Positions 31,894 to 43,386 of a stretch of 64,000 nt of DNA are shown here, piece by piece. The notes under the pieces are model-generated. The model worked only from the letters and a program-made list of their open reading frames with translations, was not told the origin of the DNA and did no database searches. How positions within the stretch are numbered: the stretch's first letter is position 1; each line of letters begins with the position of its first letter. The translations under genes and the position numbers were made by a program. The stretch is from positions 638,043,465 to 638,107,464 of the forward strand of contig NC_090439.1 of assembly GCF_031143425.1 (NCBI RefSeq). The letters are read 5' to 3'. Source of the stretch: Pleurodeles waltl (taxonomy: Eukaryota > Chordata > Amphibia > Caudata > Salamandridae).

Positions 31894-34800
31894 AGGGAGT
31901 CAACAGCAACTGCTTTGTCAATTTTTTAATTTCAGATGGAACCAGGCAGTGTAGGGCATCAAGTTAGGTGCTAAGCAACCATTTTAGGATGGCTTCCTTA
32001 CGCATCTGTTCTCAAACAGGTACTGCATGGTTGCTTGTAATGTAATGTAATGTCTATTTACACACGATTGGGGTTAACACGTCCATCCAGGTAAATCCGT
32101 AGTTTTGTCATGTCTTTGTTGGCATTTGCGGTGCAGCAGATGCCCCAAGCATGAAAGGAAGGCTTTCATTCTGGGGTGAGTGAGACGATTGCCCCGTTAA
32201 ACATCCGTGCTTGTGATAGGGTGGACTCATGGTTGGCCACAAATCAGGTTCATACCTTGCTGTCAGATTGTCAAAGTCAGCCAAACTTTAGATTCTGCTT
32301 CATTTCTACCCCAAAGAAAGGCAGTGGTACTAAGGCGAGCAATGAAGGTTTGAGGGGGGTGCCACAGTGACTGAGGTTCTGCCCTTCAGCGGTACTTCAT
32401 CATACTGCCTTAGGGATGTGGGGAGGGTGGGGCCTGTAGCAGGGGATCAAGGAACGGCCCGGTTGCCTCGTCCCAACTCCCTATTTAAGGATGGCTCTGG
32501 CATGGAGTGGGGTACAGGTGAGCTTGTAGTATGGGAAAAAGGTGGATGACCTGCACATTTCAGCACCACCCCTCCCCCCCCCCCCACCCCACCCAATTAA
32601 TGATGCTAACATGCCAGTGTGGTCGTCAACCTTAACTCCGAACAATCTTTCTGGTGAGGTGATTAGCTGTCTGGTATCTATTATCTATAAAAGTAAGTAG
32701 TGTCATGTATGTATTAACATGATGTGCGATGGAGGGATATGGATTGGCGATTTATAATGTTTTGGAAATAAATACAGCCTGAGACTCTGTTCCTCAATCC
32801 AATGCAGCGAATCTTGGGTGAGTTCTTTTGGATGAGTAAATTAGTGAATATTGTTCAGTTCCTTTGTCCTTGGTTATTCCGTTTGCCACACTTGGGGAAG
32901 GTGGGGGGCCTCACACCTATGTATTGTAAGGGTGTCCTTGCTATGCTTGCCAGACAGAAAGCACACACCCTTGAACTATGGTGCAGGGCTCTGAACATCG
33001 GCACATGGAAGCATAATGGCCACCAGCACCAGGGGAGAGAAGAACAGCACAGTGGGTACTGTTATCCAGTCTCCCATCGACACTCAGTATCTTTGGTTGC
33101 TGTGCTGCATTGTGTCACATTTTAGCGTATTCCCTTCAGTGTTTCCAGTTTTGTGGAGTCATTGGACAGATAAATACCTTCTTGTTGTTTTCTCTGATTG
33201 CATAAACTAAACCAGTTGTGCCAACGCCCCTGGTAACAGTGGTGTAATGATTTTTTACCACCAGAGCCCAGTGCTTAATTTGTGAGGGAAAGAGTGCCGT
33301 GCCCAAAGCTCTGCTCAGAAGTCGGAGCCCGCGTGCTGCACTGAATATCAAGGCCAGTAGTCTTTAACCATCTAGCAGACACTCCCTGCTCCCTTTTATC
33401 GCTTTTGTAGGTTTCTCCTTTCTTCCTTTGTGACGGGTTTGCCGTCTTTAGTTTCCCCCGTCTTTCCCATCTTTGTGATTTTCCCTCCCTTGTACCCGGA
33501 AAATATCTGATGCGGGAAATAAGTGCTGGGCCCCCAAAACAAGTGCAGGTGACCCCCACCAGCAACCACCGGCACCGCTGTAATTAACCACTGGCAGCGC
33601 CTAGAACTGCAGGGAGAGATCCCTAGCCACAAAGCTTGACGTGGCAAGCCTATATGTAAGGCGCTACAAAATGAGGTTTTGAAATATAACTCTTCACTGT
33701 CATCCTGGGCCTCTGTAAAGCAGGCATCCCCTTGAATAACTTTTCCATTCAGCGCTTTAGTCAACTGTCCCTCCATTTAACCTTTCTTTTGAACCAAGGC
33801 CTTTCCGTCACTCTGAGGTGGCTTGCAGGACTTTGAAGGGACATCAAAAATGGTGTTCCTTTTTTACTGATTTATAGGTGGCCATGAAACATTCAGGTGC
33901 TTGCAGCTATTGTGCTCTTTATCATATCTCGTGGGCTATCTGATCTCGGCTGTTTATTTCTTTGTTGGGTTACTGCGGAGCCCGAGTGGACCCAGTGGTA
34001 AACAATGGACCTGGGCAGCAGCGCGAGCCGTCCGTCTCCATTGAATCTGGCCTGGTTATACAGGCAGAGCTTCGAATTAGTCTTCTTGAGCACGTGACTG
34101 CAGGAAATTGCGCTGCTACTTTGTGCACCACAGCCTGTCTCTCCCCGATGCCAAAGCGTCCTGTACACAGGGCCCAGTGTGTTCACGAATCAGCTTCAGG
34201 TTCAGTGTGAATTGATTTACCCAACTAGGAAAAAGTGCTATCTCATCGTTTTAACATATTTTTGGTGCCTTTCATCAGCTTACTCGATTTGTGTATATTT
34301 TTGCTTCCGTTCTTAGTATATTTTTTATTGAATACAATACAAAAGTTAAGTTTTGAGTTCTGTCTTCATTTCCCATTGCCTCTTTTCCCCTAGTAGCCAC
34401 TCGTATACCTTATTTTGTGAGATTCTGTGTCCCCCACACATGCAGAGAGCCGGCGTGTGTGCTGGCTGGATTAAGTATTGCTGGTGGAGGGTGGAGCAGG
34501 CTTTGAAGTTTCTGAGCTTGCTGAGGTCATATCTGGAGATGGCCCTCTTTCTTTGCCTAGTCCTGAGCAAACATAGATTACGTCTCTGATGTAAAGATCT
34601 GAGACACAATTTGCGTTTCCAGATTTCAAGGTAACCCCCGCATTAATAGCTGATGGGGCACTCTCAGATCAGATGTACAGCATCGATTTAGTCATGCTCG
34701 GCGCAGCAGATCTGGCTGGAGGCTGCCATTCTTGGACACCATGTCGCCTAGGATAAAGCTCATCTATTGCAATTCACAAATTGCCCTTCCGAGTGCCTGC

Positions 34801-35009
34801 CACAGGAACCCTTGCCAAAACGCACAAGGAGTCAGCAGGTTTTTAGAGAACTATGCGCCCTTATTTTAATAAACCATAAAGCGCACGTGCATAAGAAATC
34901 AAGCATTAACAAAGCCAATAGGTCTCGCCTATACAAGAGCTATTGGCTTTGGCAATGTGTTTGCCATGTTGTACACCAGTGTGGGTGCTGTTCAGCATGG
35001 CTAAAGGTT
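31894..35009. other. Unassigned DNA with a poly(C) run
   Basis: No gene was recognised. A run of twelve C lies at 32574-32585, and AATGT is repeated three to four times near 32038-32056. Open frames around 33275-33776 (minus strand) and 33962-34210 lack family motifs and overlap one another on opposite strands. Confidence 0.5.
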
Positions 35010-37270
35010 AGTGGAGTGAAATATCAGAGTGGAGTCTAGGAGTTGAGTTTCATAGAGTGGATTTGTCGGAGTGTCGAAGAGTGGAGTAGAGCGAGTAGAG
35101 TGTAACAGAGTTGAGTAGAGGGGAGTATAGTTCAGTAGTTCAGTCACAGAGAGTTTTGTAGAGTTGAGTAGGGTGGAATAGGGTGGAGTGGGCTGGAGTG
35201 GAATGAGGTTGTGGGGTAGATTGGACTGGAGTAGAGTGGGGTGGATTGGATTGGGGTGGGGGAGTGGTTGGAGTGGAATGGGGTGTATTGGTATGGGGCG
35301 GATTGGATTGGAGTGGGGTGGATTGAAATGGGGTGAGGTGGATTGGAATGGGTTAGATTCAAGTACAGTGTATTCGTTTGGATTAGCGTGGGTGGTTTAG
35401 ATTGGAGTGTTAGGGATTGGTCTGGAGTGGGGTGGATTGGATTGGAGTGGGGTGGATTAGATTGGAATGAAGTAGGGTGGATTGGATTGGAGTGGGGTGG
35501 ACTGGATTGGAGTGGGTGGGGTGGATTGGACTGGAGTGGGGTGGATTGGATTGGAGTGAGGTGGTCTGAACTGGGATAGGGTGGGGTGGGATGGATTGGT
35601 GTGGGATAGAGTGGATGGATAGGTGTGGAGTGTGGTGGATTGGAGTGAGTGGAGTGGGTTGGGTGGGGTGGAGTGGGGTGGATTGGGGTGGGGTGGACTT
35701 AAATGGGGTGGGGTGGATTGGATTGCGGTGAGGTGGGCTGCAGGGGGGTGGATTGGACTGCAGTGACTTGGGGTGGATTGGAGTGGGGTGTGTTGGATTG
35801 GATTGGGGTGGATTGAAGCGGGTGGATTGGAATGGGATGGATTGCATTGGGGTGGGGTGGGGTGCGGTGTAATGGAGTGGGGTTAATTGGAGTGAATTGG
35901 GGTGAACTGGAGTAGAGTGGGGTGTATAGTGGGTTGGAGTGAGGTGGGGTAGATTGAATTGGAGTGGGGTGGATTGGATTGTGTGGGGTGAATTAACTGG
36001 AGAAGGGTAGACTGGATTAAAGTGGGGTAGATTAAGGTACTTTAGAGTGGGCTGGATTGGAATAGAGTAGGGTGAATTAATGTGGACTGGACTGGACTGG
36101 ACTGGACTGGAGTGAGGTGGATTAAAGTGAATTCAATTGGAGTGGGATGGATTGGGGTGGCATTGGTGGATTGGATTGGAGTGGATTGGGTAGCAGTGGA
36201 CTTGACTGGAGTGGAGTGGTCTGGCATGGGTGGATTGGTTGGATTGGAGTGGTATGGGTTGTATTGGAGTACGGGGTTGGATTGTTACTACTGGGTTGGA
36301 TTGGAGTGGGTTGGATTGGAGTGGGGTGGAGTGGACTGGAATGGGGTGGGTTGGACTGGAATGGATTAAGGTGGGAGATTGATTTGGTTGAGGCGTATTG
36401 GATTGGAGTGTGGTAGATTAGATTGGAGTGAGGTGTATTGTTTTGTATTGCACTGGGTAGATTGGGGTGGGGTGGATTGGTTTGGGTGGGGCGGATTGAA
36501 GTAGGGAAGGTTGTTTTGGATTAAAGTGGGGCAGATTGGCATGAGGCAGATTGGAGTGGGGCAGATTGCTTTGAATTGGAGCAGATTGTTTTGGATTGCA
36601 GTGGGGCAGATTGGTTTGGACTAGAGTGCAGCAGATTTCAGTGGGATAGATTGTTCTGGGTTGGGCAGATTGGAGTGGGGCAGATTGTTTTGGATTTCAG
36701 TGGGGCAGATTGGTTTGGATTGGAGTGCAGCAGGTTTCAGTGGGACAGATTGTTCTGGGTTGGACAAATTGGAGTGGGGCAGATTGTTTTGGATTGGAGT
36801 GGAGCAGATTGGTTTGGATTGGAGTGGAGTGAATGGGAGTGGGGCATATTGTTTTGAATTGGAGCGGGCATATTGGAGTGGGGCTGACTGTTTTCAATTG
36901 TAGTGGTGTAGATTGTTTTGAATTGGAATGGTTCAAACTGGAGCGGGGCACAATAGATTGGGATGTTTGGGATTTAACTGGGGCAGTTTGGAATGAATTG
37001 GAGTGGGGCAGATTGAAATGGATTGGAGTGGGGCAGACTGGAGTGGGGTGGTTTGGAGTCAGACAGATTGTTTTGGATTGGAGTGGGACAGAGTAGAGTG
37101 AGGCAGATTATTTTGGATTGGAGTGGGGCAGATTGTATTAGGGTGGATTGGAGTGGGTGGAATGAGTGTGATGGATTGGTTGGGTGGATTGGAGGGGGGT
37201 GGGTTGGGAGCATTGGGGTGGGGTGGATTGGTGTGGGGTTGATTAGGGTGGGGTGGATTGTGGTGTCCTG
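35010..37270. repeat. G-rich pentamer-phased satellite, about 2.26 kb
   Basis: On the plus strand nearly every five bases is GGATT, GGAGT, GGGGT, GGAAT or a one-base variant; the commonest run is GGATTGGAGTGGGGT. Cytosine is almost absent from the plus strand. Open frames in it encode only W/G/I/L (plus) or P/T/S/H/Q (minus) repeats and are artefacts. Composition recalls GGAAT-type satellite DNA in other animals, but no homology is claimed. It begins gradually near 35010 from GAGTAGAGT-like words and ends sharply at about 37265. Confidence 0.93.
36530..37130. repeat. Variant domain with about 25-bp units inside the satellite
   Basis: Here the pentamer pattern is organised in a longer unit: GGAGTGGGGCAG followed by a half containing ATTGTTTTGGATT. 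CAGATTG recurs about every 25-30 bp, often alternating with a TTGGTTTGGATTGG variant. The plain pentamer pattern returns at 37140-37265. A longer repeat near 36615-36690 versus 36710-36790 (about 90 bp) suggests a recent segmental duplication: both contain CAGTGGGGCAGATTGGTTTG-, TTTCAGTGGGA- and GATTGTTCTGGGTTGG-like steps. Confidence 0.8.
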
Positions 37271-37883
37271 CATGATTATGTGTTGAAGCCTAATTTCAGA
37301 AATTACATATAATGAATAAACAATGTTGATTTACAATATTAAGAACAATATAATCGTCATCTTTTGAGAACAGTGCCTATGAGCAAAAACAAAAGAAAAC
37401 ATAAGTACAAAGTGATAAAATACGACTTGGCAAAATAAAAGAAAGTTATCTATAAAAAAAAAACTTTGCAATTTTGTGTGTCTTGATGGGCACATTTTTG
37501 ACAGCCACACTCCTTCTGTTTGCATGGCACTAGAAGTTAAAATGATCAAAATAGTACCTCAATCACACCGGGAGCAGTGGACAGGCACTGATTAACTTGA
37601 ATCAATCAATGCTTGCTCCCTGTTCCAGACAGAGGAACAGAAATGATGCCAGACGTGCATTGACGAATTACGAGGCCATAAAGCAGAATGCCACACTATC
37701 CAACAAATGATAAGCAACAGGCGGGCTCTAAGCCCTTTATTGTACACAACAGAGTCTCACAAGTGAGACGCAAGCACTAACGCATGCCCTTGAAGACTCG
37801 ACCCTCAAAATACACAGGGCTTGATTACATTTGCACTGGTGGTGCAATAAAATCCGCTGCCTCAGGTTTTTGAAAAATATTGA
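37271..37883. other. Unassigned DNA
   Basis: AT-rich, with no recognisable feature. A short A-rich stretch near 37440-37465 could be a poly(A) remnant, but no element precedes it. Confidence 0.5.
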
Positions 37884-38039
37884 GGCCCATATTTATACTT
37901 TTTTAGCGCCACATTTGCATCATTTTTTTACGCAAAAGCGGTGCAAACTTACAAAATATAATTGTATTTTGTAATTTTGCGCTGCTGTTGCGTCAAAAAG
38001 TGATGCAAATGCAGCACAAAAAAAGTATAAATATGGGCC
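37884..38039. mobile_element. 156-bp palindromic MITE
   Basis: The two halves are near-complete inverted copies. The left arm begins GGCCCATATTTATACTTTTT and goes on TAGCGCCACATTTGCATCA. The right arm, reverse-complemented, begins with the same 20 bases, then GTGCTGCATTTGCATCA. Both run towards a central AAAATATAATTGTATTTTGT. The trinucleotide TGA flanks both ends (37881-37883, 38040-38042). The terminal bases match those of the larger elements at 38511 and 42330, so it is a deletion or foldback derivative of that family. Confidence 0.85.
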
Positions 38040-38510
38040 TGAATGCGCTAAATAACACACTTTCCCAAGTTTTTTCAGATTAATGGGGAATAAAATTCAG
38101 ATTTGGTGCTTAATGCACCAAATTACCAGGTCTTTTTTCCTGTTGATGTCCAGCAGTTTTGACCTGCGAAAATTTAATGGAGAGTCCACAGTTCATCGTA
38201 TTGGGTAATTACGAGGTGTAATCATATGTGCATACTCAGAATTCCAGTCCCGGTGCAAACAGGGGTTTGCTCTGGGGTCAAAATTAACCATCCACTCATA
38301 ATCAAGCCGTGAGTTATGATTTTACATATTAAAGCTTTTGAAAGGGTACCACTACTAATGTAGAATTGTAATTATGTATGTGAGTGGACAAGCAACATCT
38401 TTACTGCCCTGCTCCCTTTAAGGAATAGTCCTGAAATACCAGAAATTATGGACCCTCAAATCAGACCTCTCTCCCATCTGCATGAATAATGATGTTGGTG
38501 TATGAGAGTG
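38040..38510. other. Unassigned DNA
   Basis: No feature was seen. Words such as TAATGCACCAAATTACC resemble parts of the neighbouring MITE family, but no copy can be delimited. Confidence 0.4.
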
Positions 38511-39384
38511 AGGGGCATATTTATACTCTGTTTGCGCCGAATTTGCATAAAAAATGTTGACGCAAATGCGGCGCAAACCTAACACCATATTTATACTATG
38601 ACGCCCGACCCAGCGAGCGTCAAAATTCCTCCGTGTGCGTCATTTTCTGGATGCGGGAAACTGCCTTGCGTTAATGACATGCAAGGTAGGCGTTCCTGTC
38701 CAAAAAATGACTTTAAGGCCTGTGCGCCTTATTTATACTCCCGAGTCACTCAGGAGGGGGTGGGCCTTAAAAAACGGCATACAGCCTGCTGTGCACCGTT
38801 TTTTAACACCTGGGTGAGGGCAGGCGTTAAGGGGCCTGTGGGCTCATTTCCATGGTCTCTGACCATGGAAGCAGTCCAGAGGTGCCCTACCCTGCCCCCA
38901 GGGACACCCCCTGCCACCCTCACCCACCCCTGGAGGACACCCATGGATGGGGGGACCCATCCCAGGTAAGCACAGGTAAGTAGAGGTGAGTATAATTTTT
39001 TAATTTTTTTAAAGTGGCATAGGGGGGCCTAACTTGGGCCCCCCTACATGCCACTGTGCCCATTGGGCAAGGGGGCATGATTTCTGTCTTTGCTAAGACA
39101 GGAGTCCATTCAATGGGGGTTGTGCATCAAAAAATGGCGCAAGTCTGGTTAGAGCCATGATTTTTTACACTAACCTGACTTGCACAATTGTTTGACGCAC
39201 AAACCCCATTTTTCCCTACGCCGGCGCTGCCTGGATTTTTTTTTACTCTGACCAGCCTGCAGCACCGGCTAACGTCAATCCTTAAATAAGGCGCCTGCCT
39301 GGCGTGTAGGAATGGCGTTAGCCGTAGGTAAATCTTTTGACGCAAGCTGGCGCTGGTTTGCGTCAAAAAGTATAAAGATGGGCC
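38511..39384. mobile_element. Non-autonomous DNA element (MITE-like), 874 bp
   Basis: Begins AGGGGCATATTTATAC and ends, reverse-complemented, GGCCCATCTTTATACTTTTT; GACGC motifs follow on each side. The interior is a series of short inverted repeats (TTGCGTC/GACGCAA, TGCCTTGCGTTAATGACATG, CCCCCTATGCCACT) homologous throughout to 42330-43386. The hexamer AGAGTG is directly repeated outside both ends (38505-38510, 39385-39390). No transposase is encoded. Family assignment to PIF/Harbinger is by analogy with the copy at 42330. Confidence 0.78.
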
Positions 39385-40641
39385 AGAGTGTCAAAACACC
39401 TACCTTCCTTAGGGCTAACTTGTAGCCCACAATCTGGAGAAAAGAATCACATGGAGTTACTTACACCTAATAGCGTTCAGTGCTGCCTAGGAAAAAGTGT
39501 TGTTGGTAGGGCCTGACATTTATGCAAATCAAGGCAAAGGAAGCTATAATGAGTGTAAAGTTTCTCCTCTTCTGATTGTTTCCAGACCATGCTAGACAGA
39601 GTGACCTTTCAACTAAGGGACATCGCACCCCATATTCTAATTCACACAGATTCCAATTCTCATGCATGTACATACATGCACGTTATGGATCACTCGCAGG
39701 CACACTGGCAGGAAGAAAAATGCAAGATTTTAACTCAAATGCTCTTTTATTCTCAAATTATCCAGGGGAATTGATTATATGATTTTTTTAAAATGTGTTT
39801 GTGCGTTATTATGCTTTATCGTTTTATGTTATTGTCAGCTATATCTAATAGTATGTTGCATACAGGCTTTCAAATCTGTCTTTCAGGAGAAGTCTTCTGC
39901 ATGTGTGCATTTTTAAGGTCAGGAGAACTTTTGGTGTGGTAATCAAGAAACCAAGAATAGCTGTATTGTTAAAAATCACATGAATTATAGTGAATTAAAT
40001 TTCAGGCAAGTCAGGGACTACATCATGTCACTAGAGCAAACAGATACATCACTATCAATTTGCAATGTTTAAATTGGTGAAAAACTATTTCTGAGCAGTC
40101 CTGTTTTTGGTAGCTAAGGGAATTGAGGTAGAAGAATTAAATTGACCTGGGTAGAGTCAAAATTACAGTGTCCATGTGCCATCCTGCTCATCATTTCATA
40201 ATTCTAGTGCGTTTTCCCACATATCATACAGAGGACCATGGCAGGAGCTTTTTTGTTTTGCCCCCAATCCAATGTCTGTGCTTAATTAGGATGTAGGGGT
40301 CCACCTTTAGCTGAAACACTTTTGAGACCATTTCGAGACTGTGTACCATGACCAGCCATTTCACTCTTGACGGCTAGTGGCAGCTTAGTGATAGTCATTT
40401 GGTACAAGCCATTTCATCTTCAGTCCAAATTGTTAAGATTACTTTCTGGATTTTCCAGATTACATCAATATAGTGTATTGGGACAGGACCTTGTAGCAAG
40501 CTAACTCAAATAAGTGGATCAGTGTCCTGAAAAAAAGAATACAGGATTGGGGCCAGCAGCATAGCTGTCTGACAACTCCTTCATCATGTGTTAATTCTAG
40601 AAAAGGGAACTGAGCCCAGCAGCAGACACATCTTTGCTGCA
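39385..40641. other. Unassigned DNA
   Basis: No gene or element was recognised. Two overlapping frames around 39467-39782 on opposite strands lack motifs. Confidence 0.5.
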
Positions 40642-40800
40642 GGATTTCATTACAAGACCGGAGGCTACTATTATGCACTTAAATCCTTTAATTCTGCTCC
40701 ATGCAGCACTTGAAAGACCATTATATCATAAACAAGCCAATCTAGAAAATAAAATTGGCAACACATAACCAGTCCATGCACATAGAGATCTGCCTCTTAA
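40642..40800 (+). repeat. DIRS left inverted terminal repeat
   Basis: Reverse complement of about 49404-49563. Shared ordered words are GGATTTCATT, GAGGCTA, ATTATGCACTT, TCCTTTAAT, 'CTCCATGCAGCACTTGAA', AACAAGCCAATC/AACAAGTCAATC, 'TTGGCAACACATAAC', CCATGCACATAGAGAT and TGCCTCTT. The match fades outward of 40642. Confidence 0.85.
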
Positions 40801-41847
40801 ATACTGCTCCTCAGATAAGTAGCACTTGATCTTTACTGCTTACATTGTTTGCTAATTATTGTGTTTCTTTTATAGAATGGATGTAGTTAGGCTCTGAGTT
40901 GATGGTTTGTTTAGAAATAACAGTGTTAGACTTTGTAATTTGGTTTCCAATCTATGGAAATGTTTTTTCTTACTGTTTTAGCTGCCCGTTTTGTTTCTGG
41001 TTTGGTATTTAAATTCCAGCGGAGCACACAGTCCAATTTTGTGGCAGGGAACAAGCTGCCACTACACAGATTCTTTCTTTTCCCAATTACGGGCCACCCA
41101 CATCCGTGCCACTTTCTCTGACTCATGGTGGCCTGCTTTGCTTTCAGCAGGTGTGGCCTGCATCTCCTGATCGCTGAAACCCGATTGGTCAGGACATTCT
41201 GGCCTGGGTTCTTCAGGAAGGGTGACCTGCTATTTGTATTAGGAGCAGCCGCACAGTGTGCTAGACGGACGCATACTATTTCGCATTGACGCATCTGACC
41301 CCTTAGAGAAAAGCGTTGGGCAACGGTATTACCATGCCAAGGTGATAGTTTCTGCACCATTGATGGATTGATGTATAATACTTTTTACAGCCTAATTTGT
41401 GCTGATGAAAAGAGATGCTGTAACTGTCAAACAATGACAGTTTACGATTACAGTATCTCTGAAGATATTGGTGTGCCCAGCAACATCTCTTTCTGCTATC
41501 TCTGTCAAATTCAAGCTTGAGCTAAGCTCCAAATCCCTTCAAATTTTAATTTACAAAACGAAAATTAATTATTATTTAAGACTTTACCCAAGTCTACTGT
41601 ATTTTATTGCTTCAATGCCCAATAAAAAGACAATAAGTCTACTATGATCTCTGGAGGGAAAATTAATGTAGAAATTGTTATTAAATGCATTCATTTTGAC
41701 ATGCATAATTGTATATGTGAAACAATTGATCAGGTCCTATCAAGGAAAAGAGATAGTAGAGCCTCAGAGAAAGAACGTTCACTCTCAGTGGAGACGGACC
41801 CAGGTGTGGGGGTCAAGTGAGGCAAAAAAAGAGAAAAACAAAACACA
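40801..41847. other. DIRS 5' leader or unassigned sequence
   Basis: It lies between the left terminal repeat and the Gag-like ORF. A 144-codon open frame on the opposite strand (40926-41360) encodes a basic, Cys-rich peptide with no family I recognise; it may be chance or an older insertion. 41560-41640 is AT-rich. At over 1 kb it is longer than expected for a DIRS leader. Confidence 0.5.
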
Positions 41848-42329
41848 TTGAGGAAGGGTCAGTTCCTTCTAAGCCACTGGGTGGTTAAAGCAAACCGCAT
41901 AGGAGGTCTAAGCACCTCGAATAGTATGGGAGGTCTAAGCAGCTCAAAAAGGATGGGTGCTTTATGCGGTACAAATGTGAGAGGTGTCCGATTCAACACA
42001 GTAGATTTGGGAGGTTCTAACGCCTCAGAAGTCTTGGAAACTCAAGATTTTGAGTTTATGGATGACAAAGGTGATGATCTGAGCATGTTTGATGGAGATG
42101 CAAATCCTTCTTCTACTAAAGATATTATTTAGAATCCTCTCGGGGAGGAGATGTTTTCTCTCCCTAACATTAAACATCTCAGAAGTGCTGAATGCTGGCC
42201 ACTTGAGCACGTTGGCAATTTCATTAGAAAATGGATTAGAAATCCTCTTGAGAAGGAAGTGAGAAATGTGCTTGAGGCAGAATGTTCGAGGCGAGTGATA
42301 CATGAAAATGTTTACCTCACATCAAATTA
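41848..42329 (+). pseudogene. DIRS ORF1 (Gag-like), first part
   Basis: Opens at 41848 with a G/S/N-rich N-terminus containing four decayed repeats of a GGLSxSxxMG-type motif (near residues 19-45), then an acidic stretch (ETQDFEFMDDKGDDLSMFDGD) and, after a stop at 42132, the conserved DIRS block SLPNIKHLRSAECWPLEHVG (near 42160). WIRNPLEKEVRNVLEAEC follows. It is cut by the MITE at 42330. The protein would package element RNA. Confidence 0.72.
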
Positions 42330-43386
42330 AGGGCATATTTATACTCTGTTTGCACTGAATTAGCGTAATTTTTTAAAACTCTAATTTGGTGCAAAACTAA
42401 CTCCATATTTATACTTTGCCGCTAGACCCGTCTAGCGCCAAATTTATGGAGTTAAAGTCATTTTTTGGACGTGGAAACCTACCTTGCCTTAATGACTTGC
42501 AAGGTAGGCATTCCCATGCAAAAAATGACTCTATGGCCTTAAAGCCATATTTATACTCCCGTGCAAAAATGGTGCACGGAGAGAGGAGGGGTAAAAAAAT
42601 GGTGCAAAGCTTGCTTTGCCCCATTTTTTAACGCCTGGGTCAGGGCAGGCCTTAGGGGACCTGTGGGACTATTTCCATGGTGGAACACCAGGGAATAGGC
42701 CCACAGGTGCCCTCCCCAGGCCCCAGGGACACCCCTACCCACACCAGAGGGACAGCAGAGGATGGGGGACCCCATCCCAGCGAAGTACAGGTAAGTACAG
42801 GTAAGTATTTATTTTTTTAAGTGCCATAGCAGGCTCTGAAATGGGTCCCTATACATGGCACAGGGCGCAATGGCCATGCCCAGGGGACCCTGGTCCCCTG
42901 GGCTGGCCATTGGGGTGGAGGGCATGACGCCTGTCTTTTCTAAGACAGGAGTCATGTGGTATGGATGGTTTTGCATCAGAAAATGACTCTAGGCAGGCTA
43001 GAGTAATTTTCTTTTACTCTAAGCTGCCTAGCATAATTGTTTGGTGCAAAACCCCCTTCTTCCATACCGCCAGCCCTACCCGACTAACGTCATGTGGTAT
43101 GGACGGTTTTGCATCAGAAAATGACTCTAGGCAGGTTAGAATCATTTTCCTTTAGTCTAATCTGCCTAGCGTCAATTTTTGGTGCAAAACCCCCTTCTTC
43201 CATACCGCCAGACCTACCCGACTAACGACATTTTTTTTTACACTAGCCTGCCCTATTGCACCGGCTTGCACCATTCCATAAATATGGTGCCCGGCTGGTG
43301 CACAGAAATGGTGCGAGCCGGTGCTAAACCTTTTGGTGCAAAACTGCGTTAGTGCAGTTTTGCCCCAAAAAGTATAAATGAGGGCC
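42330..43386. mobile_element. Harbinger-like MITE in the DIRS Gag, 1057 bp
   Basis: Begins AGGGCATATTTATAC and ends TATAAATGAGGGCC. TTA is duplicated at both sides (42327-42329, 43387-43389), as expected of PIF/Harbinger transposons, which target TWA. The interior is homologous to 38511-39384 and made of inverted segments (GGCAAGGTAGG-like, CAAAGCTTGCTTTG, CCCTGGTCCCCTGGG-like). There is no transposase. It interrupts the DIRS frame exactly where the family's Gag continues (LDPELITFLHKMGRDPWKGL) after the element. Confidence 0.9.
42951..43226. repeat. 138-bp tandem duplication inside the MITE
   Basis: 'GTCATGTGGTATGGA' starts at 42951 and again at 43089, and both copies end CCGACTAAC. Each copy is itself a hairpin: GGTATGGA...GGTTTTGCATCA pairs with TGGTGCAAAACC...TCCATACC. 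The related element at 38511 has a single copy, so the duplication is specific to this insertion or its sub-lineage. Confidence 0.9.

Noticed and set aside
33275..33776. Overlapping minus-strand frames of 96 and 126 codons
   Set aside because: No motif, two frames overlap each other, and there is no conserved feature or signal around them.
35144..37273. Many open frames of 60-145 codons in the satellite
   Set aside because: They encode only W/G/L/I or P/T/S/H/Q repeats produced by the G-rich pentamers. There is no protein-like composition or start context.
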